Shown here piece after piece: positions 1 to 7,563 of a stretch of 29,876 bases of DNA (its first letter is position 1; each line of letters opens with the position of its first letter). This DNA comes from Clostridium sp. CAG:413 (GTDB taxonomy: Bacteria > Bacillota > Clostridia > Oscillospirales > Acutalibacteraceae). The DNA lies in contig FR888206.1 in the NCBI GenBank assembly GCA_000431775.1, forward strand, positions 1 through 29,876, in the 5' to 3' direction. A program made the translations under genes and the position numbers. The notes beneath the pieces were generated by a model. That model worked only from the letters and a program-made list of their open reading frames with translations. It had not been told where the DNA came from and made no database searches.

Positions 1-3000
1 TGTTATGCATGATAATGGTATTCGGCGCGGTCGCCGTCGGCGGCGAGGGCATCGGGGAATTATTTAACAGCGGTAAAGCCGAAGCTGCGGAATATTCCGT
101 CGGAGACATCATCACGTTCGGCTCATATCCGCAGAGCGAAGTCACTAAAGAGAGCGACAACGCAACATATGCAAAGCTCGAAGCTGCAACAAAGAATTGG
201 ATAAGCTACGGTTATTACAGCGGCAATGGCAGCCACGGCTCAATGAAACCGGGCGATTGGATGGAATATGCCGATATAGATATTAATGGGGACGGCGCTA
301 ATGACTACCGTGCGGTGAGGTTCACCCAATACAGGCCGTATTATACTGAATATTCTTCCTCTCCCGACTATTCATATCAGGACGATAACGGCTACACGGT
401 AAACAATATATACTATTTCAAATACGAGCCGCTGAAGTGGAGGGTGCTCGACCCGGAGACGGGGATTGTGCTCAGCAAAAGCATAATCGATTCGCAGGCG
501 TACAGCAATACGATATATGAAAACGGCACCGACGCATACGGATATACGGCTTACTGGAACAATGCATCATATACAAAATACGCCAACGATTATGCCACGA
601 GCAGCATACGCAAATGGTTGAATGAGGATTTCTATAACACAGCCTTCACCTCGTCTCAGAAGCAGAATATCCTCCCTACCACGCTCGATAACAGTGCATA
701 CTCGACCGACTACAGCAAATACGACAGCGTTTCCACCACCGATAATGTCTTCCTCCTTTCATATAGTGAAGCCCAAAACACCTCCTACGGCTTCACCGAC
801 AACACAAGCTCGACCGAGACCCGCAAGGCTGTGGGCACAGACTACGCGAAGGCTCAGGGATTATGGGTATATTCTTCGAACAAATGTTCCTACTGGCGTT
901 TGCGCTCTGCCGGCAGTAATTACGACTATGCCTGCAGAGTCAATCTCGGCGGCGACGTCAGCGGCAGCGATAGGGTCGACGATACCAATGGCGGTGTTCG
1001 TCCCGCTTTAAGACTTTCCGATTTGGCATCTGATATCTTTGAATCTGAAATAGGCGATGTTGCCTCGCCGACGGGCACAAAAGTCTCCATGGTAGGCAAG
1101 CATTTTTACGCCAATATCGGTGAGAGCGAGCTGAGCTTGTCTCCGGGCGGCAAGGCGACGGGAAATCAAGCGACATGCTATGTACCCGTCGGTTCTCCGG
1201 ATCTGGACTTCACTTTTGAGAGCGGAGACAAGAATATTTTGACTATCGGCGACACCGATGTCAGCTTCTACGGCGTTTATTTTATAAAATTCAATGTTTT
1301 CGGCATCTCAGAGGGAACGACCACCGTTACCGTAAGGACATCGGACGGAGCAAGCTCAACGGCGATAGTCACCGTCGCCGAGACACCGACATCGAGTCAA
1401 ATCCTCAAGGGAGAGGGCAAGCTGCCCGCCGACGCTAAAATTCTGGCCGGGACAATGGACGACTATGTTACGGCGGTCATTCTCAACGGCAACGGAACCT
1501 ATGTGTCGGATGTTATTATCGACAAGACAACATATCCGATCCAAAGGGGCATATTGCCTGACGCAACTATCGAAATGATGAAAGGCAAGCCCGTAATTGC
1601 CGTGATTCAGGGCGGCAAAATAACCGAAATCGATTTAATTGAGAATTATATCACCGCTTCGGTAAGCACAAACTTCATAGACGGAACAGCAATCAAGGAC
1701 GGCGACACGCATTTGGTAACAGCATCGGTATCAAATACTCTGCCGAGCAGGCTTATGGGAGCGGATCTTTCGTCGCTGAGTGATAAATTTAAGATAAAGA
1801 TCAACAGCGTCAGTATTAAAATCGGCAGCGAGAGCGTATACAGCGGCAACCCGTATGCCGAAATAGGCGTTGACGGCTTCAAAATAGTAGCCTCAAAAGA
1901 AGTGAAAATAAAGAAGTCATTTGCCAACTTTAACGGAGAAGCCGATATCAAAGTAGTTGTAACAGGCGAAAGAAACGGCACACCTCTGAGCCTTGAGACA
2001 AAGAGCAACATCAAAATACTCTCTAAAAGCGAATGGAACAAAATCAGCGAAAGCGCAAACAAGAAAAAGACCGAAAAGCAATATGACAATGAAATCAAGG
2101 CAACCGTAGCAAAAAACTCCAAAAATCTCAAGCTTGATGAAACGATAGCTTGGAACGCCACCCTCGGCAAATTCATGAGCAAAAAGCAGCTCTCCGCTCT
2201 CGGCTATGCAATGGTCGGAACAATTGTTATGGCAGAGGCGCCGAAGGCGACATTTACGGAATATCTGACAGGCAAAATGCTTGACAAGCTCGGTGTTGCC
2301 CACAAAATAGCGGCGGGGGCTTTTTCGGTCGATGTGCCGATGACAGTTAAAATCAAAACTTATAAATACGGCGAACTGGTCATTGATTTTGAGGCGCACG
2401 CAACAAATTATACTCTCGGCGGTAAAAGCTACGGCTCTTTCGGCGATGTAACATATGAAATTACCGGCGGGTCGGGGCTGTCAAAAGTGCCGACGAGTAT
2501 GCGCTCGGGTCTTGCCGGAGCAATAGCGTATGCGGACGTCAACACTTTTGCCGACGCCATGTATGACATAGCTCTGGCAGAAGTCAAGAAAGCATACAAT
2601 CTCGGTTACGGCAATGATTTCAATACGGTTTGTGATGTTTTCTTTAATGACACAATAGTTGATGTAATGCTGTCAGCCTGTAAGACCGACTACAAAGGCG
2701 CATTCTTTGACATTATTTCTTACCCCGCAAGGCAATACAAGGGTGCGTGCCCGATCGAAATGCGGGTTTATGATCCGAGCAATGAGCTGTGCGGGTTCGT
2801 AAGCGACAGCAAAGCGGTCTCCACCGACGAAAATGTGGAATGCACGGTTGAGGGGCACACCAAAATAATTACCGTATATGGTTATAAAGCCAATGATTAC
2901 AAAGTCGAGATAACCGCAACAGGAAGCGGAGTTATGAACCTTGAGGCAAGCGATTACGCAGGCTCATGCAGAAAACTCGGCTCGCAGACATTCACGGATT

Positions 3001-3743
3001 TCCCGATAGAATGCGGCAAGACATATAGTTATATCTGCGGTGCTGTTTCGCTCGACGAAAGCAGCAAGGACATGATCACCGATGGCTCAAATAAGGTTTA
3101 TGCTGACGACATCACCATATTTGAGAGAGCGGACATAGAGGCGACGGAAGATAAATATACGATAGTATTCTGGTCTGCCGACGGCTCGAAAATTATCGGG
3201 CTGTATGAGCTTTTACCGGGCGAATCTATCCCGAGCATAGAGGCACCGAAAAAAGTGGGATACGATTTTGTCGGTTGGGCTAATGAAAACGGCAAAATAG
3301 AAGAAATCCCGTCAACTATGCCCGCAAGCGAAAGATCTTTCACGGCGGTATTTGAGCCGATAAAGACGAAACTCTCCATCAACACCCCCTCTGTCACGAC
3401 GGTCAGCTACGGATTCACATTGAATCTTCATGCGAACGTGACAGATCTGCCTGAGGGTGCAAGGGTGGCTTGGAGCATGGACGGCAGCGGATTTGAGCTT
3501 ATACCCTCCGCCGACGGCATGACCTGCGGCGTGAAGTCTGTCTCCAAGGGCTCGGCGACGATAACCGCGAAAGTCGTTGACAAAAACGGCAATGCGGTCA
3601 AGAATGCAAACGGCAATGAGATCACCGCTTCGCAGTCCCTGACCTCCAAGGCTGGCTTCTTCCAGAAGCTCGCAGCGTTCTTCAAAAAGCTCTTCGGCTC
3701 GAATATGATCATACCGTCCTCACTGAATAAGCTTGTTAAATGA
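1..3743 (+). CDS. Exported DUF6273 / Ig-like / InlB-repeat surface protein, 5' end outside window
   Basis: This is a large secreted or surface protein of unknown function. The first ATG is at 9, but the frame is open to the window edge (Leu-Cys before Met). The first residues (MIMVFGAVAV ... AEAAE) look like the second half of a signal peptide, so the true start lies just upstream. Residues about 32-345 are a DUF6273 domain: FGSYPQSEV, YEPLKWRVLD, SIRKWLNEDFYNTAF, and a closing GGVRPALRLS. A Big_2-like Ig segment follows (about 365-460), then a long unassigned middle. About 1050-1120 matches an InlB B-repeat (ending GYDFVGWANENG ... FTAVFE), with a second Ig-like segment after it. The C-terminus is an aromatic/lysine amphipathic stretch, FFQKLAAFFKKLFG. 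The last 68 codons are repeated downstream of the adjacent recombinase gene, so the present tail may have been acquired with that element. Domain calls rest on motif recognition; the biological role is unknown. Confidence 0.85.
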   Translation, partial: LCMIMVFGAVAVGGEGIGELFNSGKAEAAEYSVGDIITFGSYPQSEVTKESDNATYAKLEAATKNWISYGYYSGNGSHGSMKPGDWMEYADIDINGDGANDYRAVRFTQYRPYYTEYSSSPDYSYQDDNGYTVNNIYYFKYEPLKWRVLDPETGIVLSKSIIDSQAYSNTIYENGTDAYGYTAYWNNASYTKYANDYATSSIRKWLNEDFYNTAFTSSQKQNILPTTLDNSAYSTDYSKYDSVSTTDNVFLLSYSEAQNTSYGFTDNTSSTETRKAVGTDYAKAQGLWVYSSNKCSYWRLRSAGSNYDYACRVNLGGDVSGSDRVDDTNGGVRPALRLSDLASDIFESEIGDVASPTGTKVSMVGKHFYANIGESELSLSPGGKATGNQATCYVPVGSPDLDFTFESGDKNILTIGDTDVSFYGVYFIKFNVFGISEGTTTVTVRTSDGASSTAIVTVAETPTSSQILKGEGKLPADAKILAGTMDDYVTAVILNGNGTYVSDVIIDKTTYPIQRGILPDATIEMMKGKPVIAVIQGGKITEIDLIENYITASVSTNFIDGTAIKDGDTHLVTASVSNTLPSRLMGADLSSLSDKFKIKINSVSIKIGSESVYSGNPYAEIGVDGFKIVASKEVKIKKSFANFNGEADIKVVVTGERNGTPLSLETKSNIKILSKSEWNKISESANKKKTEKQYDNEIKATVAKNSKNLKLDETIAWNATLGKFMSKKQLSALGYAMVGTIVMAEAPKATFTEYLTGKMLDKLGVAHKIAAGAFSVDVPMTVKIKTYKYGELVIDFEAHATNYTLGGKSYGSFGDVTYEITGGSGLSKVPTSMRSGLAGAIAYADVNTFADAMYDIALAEVKKAYNLGYGNDFNTVCDVFFNDTIVDVMLSACKTDYKGAFFDIISYPARQYKGACPIEMRVYDPSNELCGFVSDSKAVSTDENVECTVEGHTKIITVYGYKANDYKVEITATGSGVMNLEASDYAGSCRKLGSQTFTDFPIECGKTYSYICGAVSLDESSKDMITDGSNKVYADDITIFERADIEATEDKYTIVFWSADGSKIIGLYELLPGESIPSIEAPKKVGYDFVGWANENGKIEEIPSTMPASERSFTAVFEPIKTKLSINTPSVTTVSYGFTLNLHANVTDLPEGARVAWSMDGSGFELIPSADGMTCGVKSVSKGSATITAKVVDKNGNAVKNANGNEITASQSLTSKAGFFQKLAAFFKKLFGSNMIIPSSLNKLVK
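3540..3743 (+). repeat. Direct repeat copy 1, functional 3' end of the surface gene
   Basis: This copy encodes the C-terminus now fused to the surface protein, from VSKGSATITAK to SSLNKLVK and the stop codon. It aligns without gaps to 5331-5534. Differences fall after the first 53 bases and change only about six residues (A/P, N/D, S/Q, A/V, I/V, V/I). Confidence 0.9.
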
Positions 3744-3756
3744 ACTAAATAGTTAA

Positions 3757-3793
3757 AAGAAGCGATTGCAGCATTGAGCCGCAATCGCTTCTT
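3757..3793 (+). terminator. Hairpin after the surface gene
   Basis: A perfect 13-bp stem (3757-3769 with 3781-3793, core GAAGCGATTGC/GCAATCGCTTC) and an 11-base loop lie 13 bases after the stop. The plus-strand side has no good U-tract, so termination may be partial. The minus-strand side reads into CTTCTTTTAAC. It separates the surface gene from the recombinase promoter. Confidence 0.55.
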
Positions 3794-3808
3794 GCATCAA
3801 ATGTTCGC

Positions 3809-3837
3809 TTGAGTTAAAGCAACAGATCTGATATAAT
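3809..3837 (+). promoter_or_regulatory. Recombinase promoter
   Basis: TTGAGT (3809-3814), a 17-base spacer, then a perfect TATAAT (3832-3837). Transcription would start near 3844, which argues against a TTG start at 3842. A 7-bp inverted repeat, ATCTGAT (3826-3832) and ATCAGAT (3847-3853), brackets the -10 box and start point and could be an operator. Confidence 0.7.
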
Positions 3838-3871
3838 ATATTTGCAATCAGATATGAAAGAAGGTGAAAAG

Positions 3872-5371
3872 ATGAAAGGCGTGATCTATGCGAGGTATTC
3901 CTCCGACAGTCAGCGCGAGGAGTCGATCGAAGGTCAACTGCGCGAGTGCAAGGCGTTCGCAGAGAAAAATGACATTCAAATCGTCGGAACATACATTGAC
4001 CGCGCTCTGTCCGCAAGAACCGACCGCCGCCCCGACTTCCAAAGGATGATAGGTGACAGCGCCGCTAAGAATTTTGATGCCGTGATCGTTTGGAAGCTCG
4101 ACCGTTTTGCCCGCGACAAATTCGACTCCGCATACTACAAACGGATCCTCAAAAACAACGGCGCAAAGGTTATATCCGCTACCGAAGCCATTTCAGACGG
4201 CGCAGAAGGCATCCTGCTCGAATCGATCCTTGAGGGCATGGCGGAGTATTATTCCGCCGAGCTTTCGGAGAAAATTATTCGCGGTCTCACTGAAAATGCT
4301 CTGAAGTGCAAATACAACGGCGGCACTTTGCCTCTCGGATATGTCATCAACAGCGAGCAGTATTATCAGCTCGACCCGTTGACCGCCCCTGCCGTGCTTG
4401 ACGCATTCACACGTTATGCGGACGGCTCTTCCATGCAGGAAATCGCCGACGAACTGAATTTGAAAGGCGTTCGCACCAATCGAGGCAATAAAATCACCAT
4501 AAACGTCATTGCCCGAATGCTGCACAACCGTAAATACATCGGTGAATTCAAGCAAAAGGATATTGTGAAGCCCGGCGGCATTCCTGCAATTGTGACTGAA
4601 GAATTGTTTGACCGTGTGCAAAAGCGTATGGTGGCGAATAAAAAGGCACCGGCAAAGCATAAGGCGGAGGATGAATATTTGCTGACCACCAAGCTGTTTT
4701 GCGGCAAATGCCGCTGCTATATGGTGGGTGAAAGCGGCACGAGTCACTCATCACAGGTGCACAGGTACTACAAATGTGTCAGCGTGAAAAAGCGCAGAGG
4801 CTGCGACAAGAAAACGGTCAAAAAGGATTGGATCGAAAATCTTGTGATCGAGCAAATCAAATCCATCGTTTTTAATGATGAGCTGATCGAGAGTATAGCC
4901 GATGCGATAATGGAGCTTCAAGGGCAGGAGAGCACAACGCTGCCGCTGCTGAGAAAGCAATATGCTGACACGCAGAAGGCCATAGATAACATGCTGAATG
5001 CGATTCAGCAGGGGATCCTGACGCCGTCAACAAAAGAGCGGCTCGAAAGTCTTGAGAAAAAGAAAAACGAGCTGAGTGTTGAAATCGTTAAAGAAGAAAT
5101 GGCAAGGCCGACGATAACAAAAGATCAGATCGTCTTTTGGCTCCACAGGTTCAGAAAGCTCGACACAAAGAAGCGCGAGCACCGCCGCAGACTCATAGAT
5201 AGCTTTGTCAATGCGGTTTATCTCTATGACGACCGCATGATAATCACATTTAATTACAAAGACGGCTCAAAAACAATAACCCTCGCAGAGCTTGAGAAAT
5301 CAGCCCTTGGTTCGGATATCAACGCACTCCGTCTCCAAGGGCTCGGCGACGATAACCGCGAAAGTCGTTGA
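3872..5371 (+). CDS. Large serine recombinase
   Basis: This is a 499-residue site-specific recombinase of the large serine (resolvase/invertase) family, which cuts and rejoins DNA at att sites through a phosphoserine link. The N-terminal catalytic domain (about 1-140) has YARYSSDSQ, with Ser10 the expected nucleophile, and VWKLDRFARDKFD. A Recombinase domain follows (about 150-260). A zinc ribbon (about 273-315) starts FCGKC and includes YYKC and GC. A coiled coil then leads to the C-terminus. The ATG at 3872 was chosen because AAGGTG sits five bases upstream and the promoter at 3809-3837 would start transcription near 3844. The last 13 or so codons (from 5331) lie inside the second tail repeat, read in a frame different from the surface-protein frame. 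The C-terminus is therefore a junction product that would change on excision. Recombinase identity is firm; the substrate is inferred. Confidence 0.92.
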   Translation: MKGVIYARYSSDSQREESIEGQLRECKAFAEKNDIQIVGTYIDRALSARTDRRPDFQRMIGDSAAKNFDAVIVWKLDRFARDKFDSAYYKRILKNNGAKVISATEAISDGAEGILLESILEGMAEYYSAELSEKIIRGLTENALKCKYNGGTLPLGYVINSEQYYQLDPLTAPAVLDAFTRYADGSSMQEIADELNLKGVRTNRGNKITINVIARMLHNRKYIGEFKQKDIVKPGGIPAIVTEELFDRVQKRMVANKKAPAKHKAEDEYLLTTKLFCGKCRCYMVGESGTSHSSQVHRYYKCVSVKKRRGCDKKTVKKDWIENLVIEQIKSIVFNDELIESIADAIMELQGQESTTLPLLRKQYADTQKAIDNMLNAIQQGILTPSTKERLESLEKKKNELSVEIVKEEMARPTITKDQIVFWLHRFRKLDTKKREHRRRLIDSFVNAVYLYDDRMIITFNYKDGSKTITLAELEKSALGSDINALRLQGLGDDNRESR

Positions 5372-5534
5372 CAAAAACGGCAACCCCGTCAAGGACGCAA
5401 ACGGCAATGAGATCACCGCTTCACAGCAGTTGACCTCAAAAGCAGGCTTCTTCCAGAAGCTCGTAGCGTTCTTCAAAAAGCTCTTCGGCTCGAATATGGT
5501 AATTCCGTCCTCGCTGAACAAGCTGATAAAGTGA
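5328..5534 (+). pseudogene. Displaced 3' tail of a surface-protein gene (repeat copy 2)
   Basis: This is a promoterless remnant encoding SVSKGSATITAK to SSLNKLIK with an intact stop at 5532-5534. It is in the frame of the surface gene and has no start codon or N-terminal domain of its own. It aligns without indels to the tail of the gene ending at 3743. The differences are mostly synonymous, so it was under protein-level selection until recently. It is probably the original tail displaced by the recombinase element, or a silent alternative tail. Excision between the repeats would put it back in frame behind the surface gene. Confidence 0.75.
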
Positions 5535-5541
5535 CATGAAA

Positions 5542-5578
5542 AAGCCCTCACGCCCGTTATCCGCGAGCGTGGGGGCTT
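5542..5578 (-). terminator. Terminator of the methyltransferase gene, probably bidirectional
   Basis: A 12-bp stem with one G-U pair (5542-5553 with 5567-5578, AAGCCCTCACGC/GCGTGGGGGCTT) and a 13-base loop. Read on the minus strand it ends in a T-run (CTTTTTC), which suits the leftward methyltransferase. It also closes the displaced tail on the plus strand. Confidence 0.7.
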
Positions 5579-5638
5579 GTGCATTTACAACAACAAATGC
5601 GAGCGGTTATTGTTGAAAATAGCAAAAAGAATATGTGA

Positions 5639-6355
5639 TTATTTCTTCCTCAGCACTATCTTGATGAAGTTCAGGTATTTGCCCGCGCCCGCCTCCATGG
5701 AGCGGCGGTCGCCTATGGCGTATTCGTTCTCCTGCCTGAGCCAATCCGCCCAAACCTCGTCGTTGCTCTCCATTTCACTGACCTCGAGCACCTCGGCGCC
5801 ACGGCTCTGACCGACGATCGAGCGCCAATAATTCGTATCGCGCATATAGGCGAGCTGCTCGGGCGTCCACGAGAGCAGCATCTCCGGCGGCAGGTCATCG
5901 TGCAGGTCTTTCTTCATGCCGGGGATGCAAATGTAGATAAGCCCGCCTTTTTTGACAAATGGCAGCAGCTTATCGTCGAGGTAATGCGGGTCGCAGCCGA
6001 AGTAATTATATGAATCCGTGCTGACTATGCCGTCGAAGAATTCAGGCTCGAATTTGAGGTCGGTGGCGTCCGCTTTGACGGGGATGAGCCTCTCACGGTC
6101 AACGCCCATGGAGTCGAAGAAAGCACGGTTCTCGTCGGGGTCGCTCCAGAGGTCGGCGGCGTAGACTGTAAAGCCGTATTCCTTTACAAGAAACACGCTC
6201 GTCAGCCCCTGACCGCTGCCGAGGTCGCAGACAACGCTGCCCTCCGGCAGGGCGCAGCCGTCGAGCAGCTCCTCCTCGAGCTTTATCGGGTTCGGCCCCA
6301 TGATTTTTGACATGAGCTCGGGTGCTTCATACTTTTGGCTTTTAAGGTATTTCAA
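5639..6355 (-). CDS. Class I SAM-dependent methyltransferase
   Basis: This is a 238-residue cytosolic methyltransferase of the Rossmann-fold class I type; the substrate is not known. Motif I is VVCDLGSGQG (residues 41-50), the S-adenosylmethionine-binding loop. An acidic strand end follows (YAADLW), with VKADATDLKF and a post-motif (FFDGIVSTDSYNYFG). It resembles the small-molecule methyltransferase group that includes UbiE/cyclopropane-synthase-like proteins. The start is a TTG at 6355, backed by a strong GGGAGGAA site about seven bases upstream. It is a single-gene unit, transcribed away from rpmE, with a consensus promoter and two operator-like dyads (6385-6434) and its own terminator. This suggests tight repression and induction, perhaps by a TetR-type regulator encoded elsewhere. 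The regulator link is inference. Confidence 0.85.
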   Translation of the reverse strand: MKYLKSQKYEAPELMSKIMGPNPIKLEEELLDGCALPEGSVVCDLGSGQGLTSVFLVKEYGFTVYAADLWSDPDENRAFFDSMGVDRERLIPVKADATDLKFEPEFFDGIVSTDSYNYFGCDPHYLDDKLLPFVKKGGLIYICIPGMKKDLHDDLPPEMLLSWTPEQLAYMRDTNYWRSIVGQSRGAEVLEVSEMESNDEVWADWLRQENEYAIGDRRSMEAGAGKYLNFIKIVLRKK

Positions 6356-6384
6356 TTTGATTCCTCCCGGATTTTGTCACGTTT

Positions 6385-6434
6385 AGGTGAACTATCGTTT
6401 ACCTAATTATAGTAAACGGTCGTTCACTTGTCAA
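6385..6434 (-). promoter_or_regulatory. Consensus promoter with two TetR-like operator dyads
   Basis: On the minus strand there is a perfect TTGACA (6434-6429), a 17-base spacer and a perfect TATAAT (6411-6406). The spacer is almost entirely a dyad, GTGAACGACCGTTTAC (6427-6412). A second dyad, AGGTAAACGATAGTTCACCT (6404-6385), covers the predicted start of transcription. Both share GTGAAC/GTTTAC half-sites. Operators inside the spacer and over +1 are typical of TetR-family repression. No regulator gene of that family lies in the window. Confidence 0.75.
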
Positions 6435-6524
6435 GGGTTTTTGATGAAAAATCCTATATTTGACTCTCCGGAGAGAGAAATTTTGATTTTTTGCCGCCGA
6501 GGACGAAAAAATTTGAAAAAACAC

Positions 6525-6553
6525 TTGCATTTTTGCTGACTATATGCTAAAAT
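6525..6553 (+). promoter_or_regulatory. rpmE promoter
   Basis: TTGCAT (6525-6530), a 17-base spacer and TAAAAT (6548-6553), 43 bases before the rpmE start. It lies about 90 bases from the divergent methyltransferase promoter. Confidence 0.7.
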
Positions 6554-6596
6554 CCATGTGTTATGTTTTACGGATAGACCGAAAGAGGTGACATTA

Positions 6597-6806
6597 ATGA
6601 AGGAAGGAATCCATCCTAAGTACGAACAGACCACTATCCGCTGCGCATGCGGCGAGGTCATCGAGACCGGCTCGACCAAGGCGAATATCCGTGTCGATAT
6701 CTGCTCAAAATGCCATCCGTTCTTTACCGGTAAGCAGAAGCTCGTCGATACCGGCGGACGTGTTGATCGCTTCAACAAGCGTTTCAATCTCAACAACAAC
6801 AAATAA
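6597..6806 (+). CDS. rpmE: 50S ribosomal protein L31, zinc-binding (C+) form
   Basis: This 69-residue protein of the large ribosomal subunit sits on the central protuberance and bridges to the small subunit. The sequence starts MKEGIHPKY and carries the metal-binding cysteines C16, C18, C36 and C39 (CAC and CSKC), so this is the zinc-containing paralogue. [22 protein letters not shown] is the family's C-terminal signature, seen in full. The ATG at 6597 is preferred over an upstream in-frame GTG because AGAGGTG lies just before it and the length matches the family. It is expressed from its own promoter and followed by a hairpin terminator. Confidence 0.97.
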   Translation: MKEGIHPKYEQTTIRCACGEVIETGSTKANIRVDICSKCHPFFTGKQKLVDTGGRVDRFNKRFNLNNNK

Positions 6807-6807
6807 G

Positions 6808-6845
6808 AGCAAATTGAGCGGTGCATTTTGCGCCGCTTTTGCTTT
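6808..6845 (+). terminator. rpmE terminator
   Basis: An 8-bp stem (6817-6824 with 6830-6837) is extended by AGCAAA/TTTGCT (6808-6813 with 6838-6843) across a 3-base bulge, with interspersed Ts at the end. It lies two bases after the rpmE stop and 18 before yigZ, so some read-through into yigZ is likely. Confidence 0.6.
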
Positions 6846-6862
6846 ATCTGCGAGGTGTAGTT

Positions 6863-7486
6863 ATGAGCGGCTACAAGACCGTGCGCAAACGAGCCGAGGA
6901 TGAATATATCGTCAAAAAATCACGCTTCATCGGGTACGCTGCGCCCGTCACGACTCAGCAGCAGGCGCTTGATTTCATAGCGGAGATATCCAAAAAGCAC
7001 TGGGATGCGACCCACAATGTCTATGCCTATATCCTGCGCGAGGGCGGCGTTAAGCGGTATTCCGACGACGGCGAGCCCCAGGGCACGGCGGGCATACCCA
7101 CGCTCGATGTGCTCGAGAAGAGCGGCGTGACCGACTGCGCCGTGGTAGTCACCCGCTATTTCGGCGGCGTGATGCTCGGGGCGGGCGGGCTTGTGCGCGC
7201 GTATTCCCACTCGGCGTCGATAGCCTTGCAGGCGGCGGGGATAGTCACACGCACCCTCTGCGACAGGCTGCAAGTGACCTGTGACTACAATTTCTACGGC
7301 AAGCTTGCTTCGCTCATACCCGAGGGCGGCGGGATAGTCGAGGACACGGCGTTTGAAGAGAACGTGACGGTCGTTTTTCGCCTGCCGCAGGAGCTGACAG
7401 GCGCGTTCAACGCCGAATTGACCGACGCCGCAAACGGCAGATATTCGGCTGAGAAGATCGGCGAACTCTTTGCGGATATAGACTGA
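6863..7486 (+). CDS. yigZ: YigZ/IMPACT family protein (UPF0029)
   Basis: This 207-residue protein belongs to the YigZ family, related to eukaryotic IMPACT and implicated in translation-linked control; the exact bacterial role is unsettled. The N-terminal domain (about 1-125) holds the family signature YSDDGEPQGTAG (residues 66-77), followed by VVTRYFGGVMLGAGGLVRAY. The C-terminal part (about 135-200) is the ferredoxin-like DUF1949 domain. The start at 6863 follows CGAGGTG; an upstream in-frame GTG would add 14 residues without a binding site. It follows rpmE across a leaky-looking terminator and is separated from rplS by its own hairpin and a promoter. Confidence 0.93.
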   Translation: MSGYKTVRKRAEDEYIVKKSRFIGYAAPVTTQQQALDFIAEISKKHWDATHNVYAYILREGGVKRYSDDGEPQGTAGIPTLDVLEKSGVTDCAVVVTRYFGGVMLGAGGLVRAYSHSASIALQAAGIVTRTLCDRLQVTCDYNFYGKLASLIPEGGGIVEDTAFEENVTVVFRLPQELTGAFNAELTDAANGRYSAEKIGELFADID

Positions 7487-7563
7487 GCGGCGGATTTATT
7501 GCTGCTTGAACAATTCTGTTACACTTATCAACCAAAGAATTTTGCGGTTGCCTGCTGAAATCT

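Larger units (their letters stand above)
3540..5383 (+). mobile_element. Putative serine-recombinase element carrying a replacement gene tail
   Basis: Two 204-base direct repeats (3540-3743 and 5331-5534, offset 1791) flank a serine recombinase gene with its own promoter. The first 53 bases of the copies are identical (3540-3592 and 5331-5383); the rest differ at about 23 of 151 positions. The simplest reading is integration by crossover inside the 53-base block. The element then supplied a new tail, stop codon and hairpin to the surface gene, and pushed the original tail to the far side of the recombinase. Boundaries are uncertain to within the 53-base block. Gene conversion between tandem paralogues is the main alternative. 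Confidence 0.55.

Noticed and set aside
1646..2182. 178-codon minus-strand frame inside the surface-protein gene
   Set aside because: It is antisense to a clear domain-bearing gene, low-complexity Leu/Ser-rich, and has no binding site.
3842..3871. Upstream TTG start for the recombinase
   Set aside because: It precedes the predicted transcript start and has no binding site, whereas the ATG at 3872 has AAGGTG.
6464..6475. Perfect palindrome CTCTCCGGAGAG between the divergent promoters
   Set aside because: It is a single short palindrome with no second copy nearby and no link to either promoter; not enough for an operator call.
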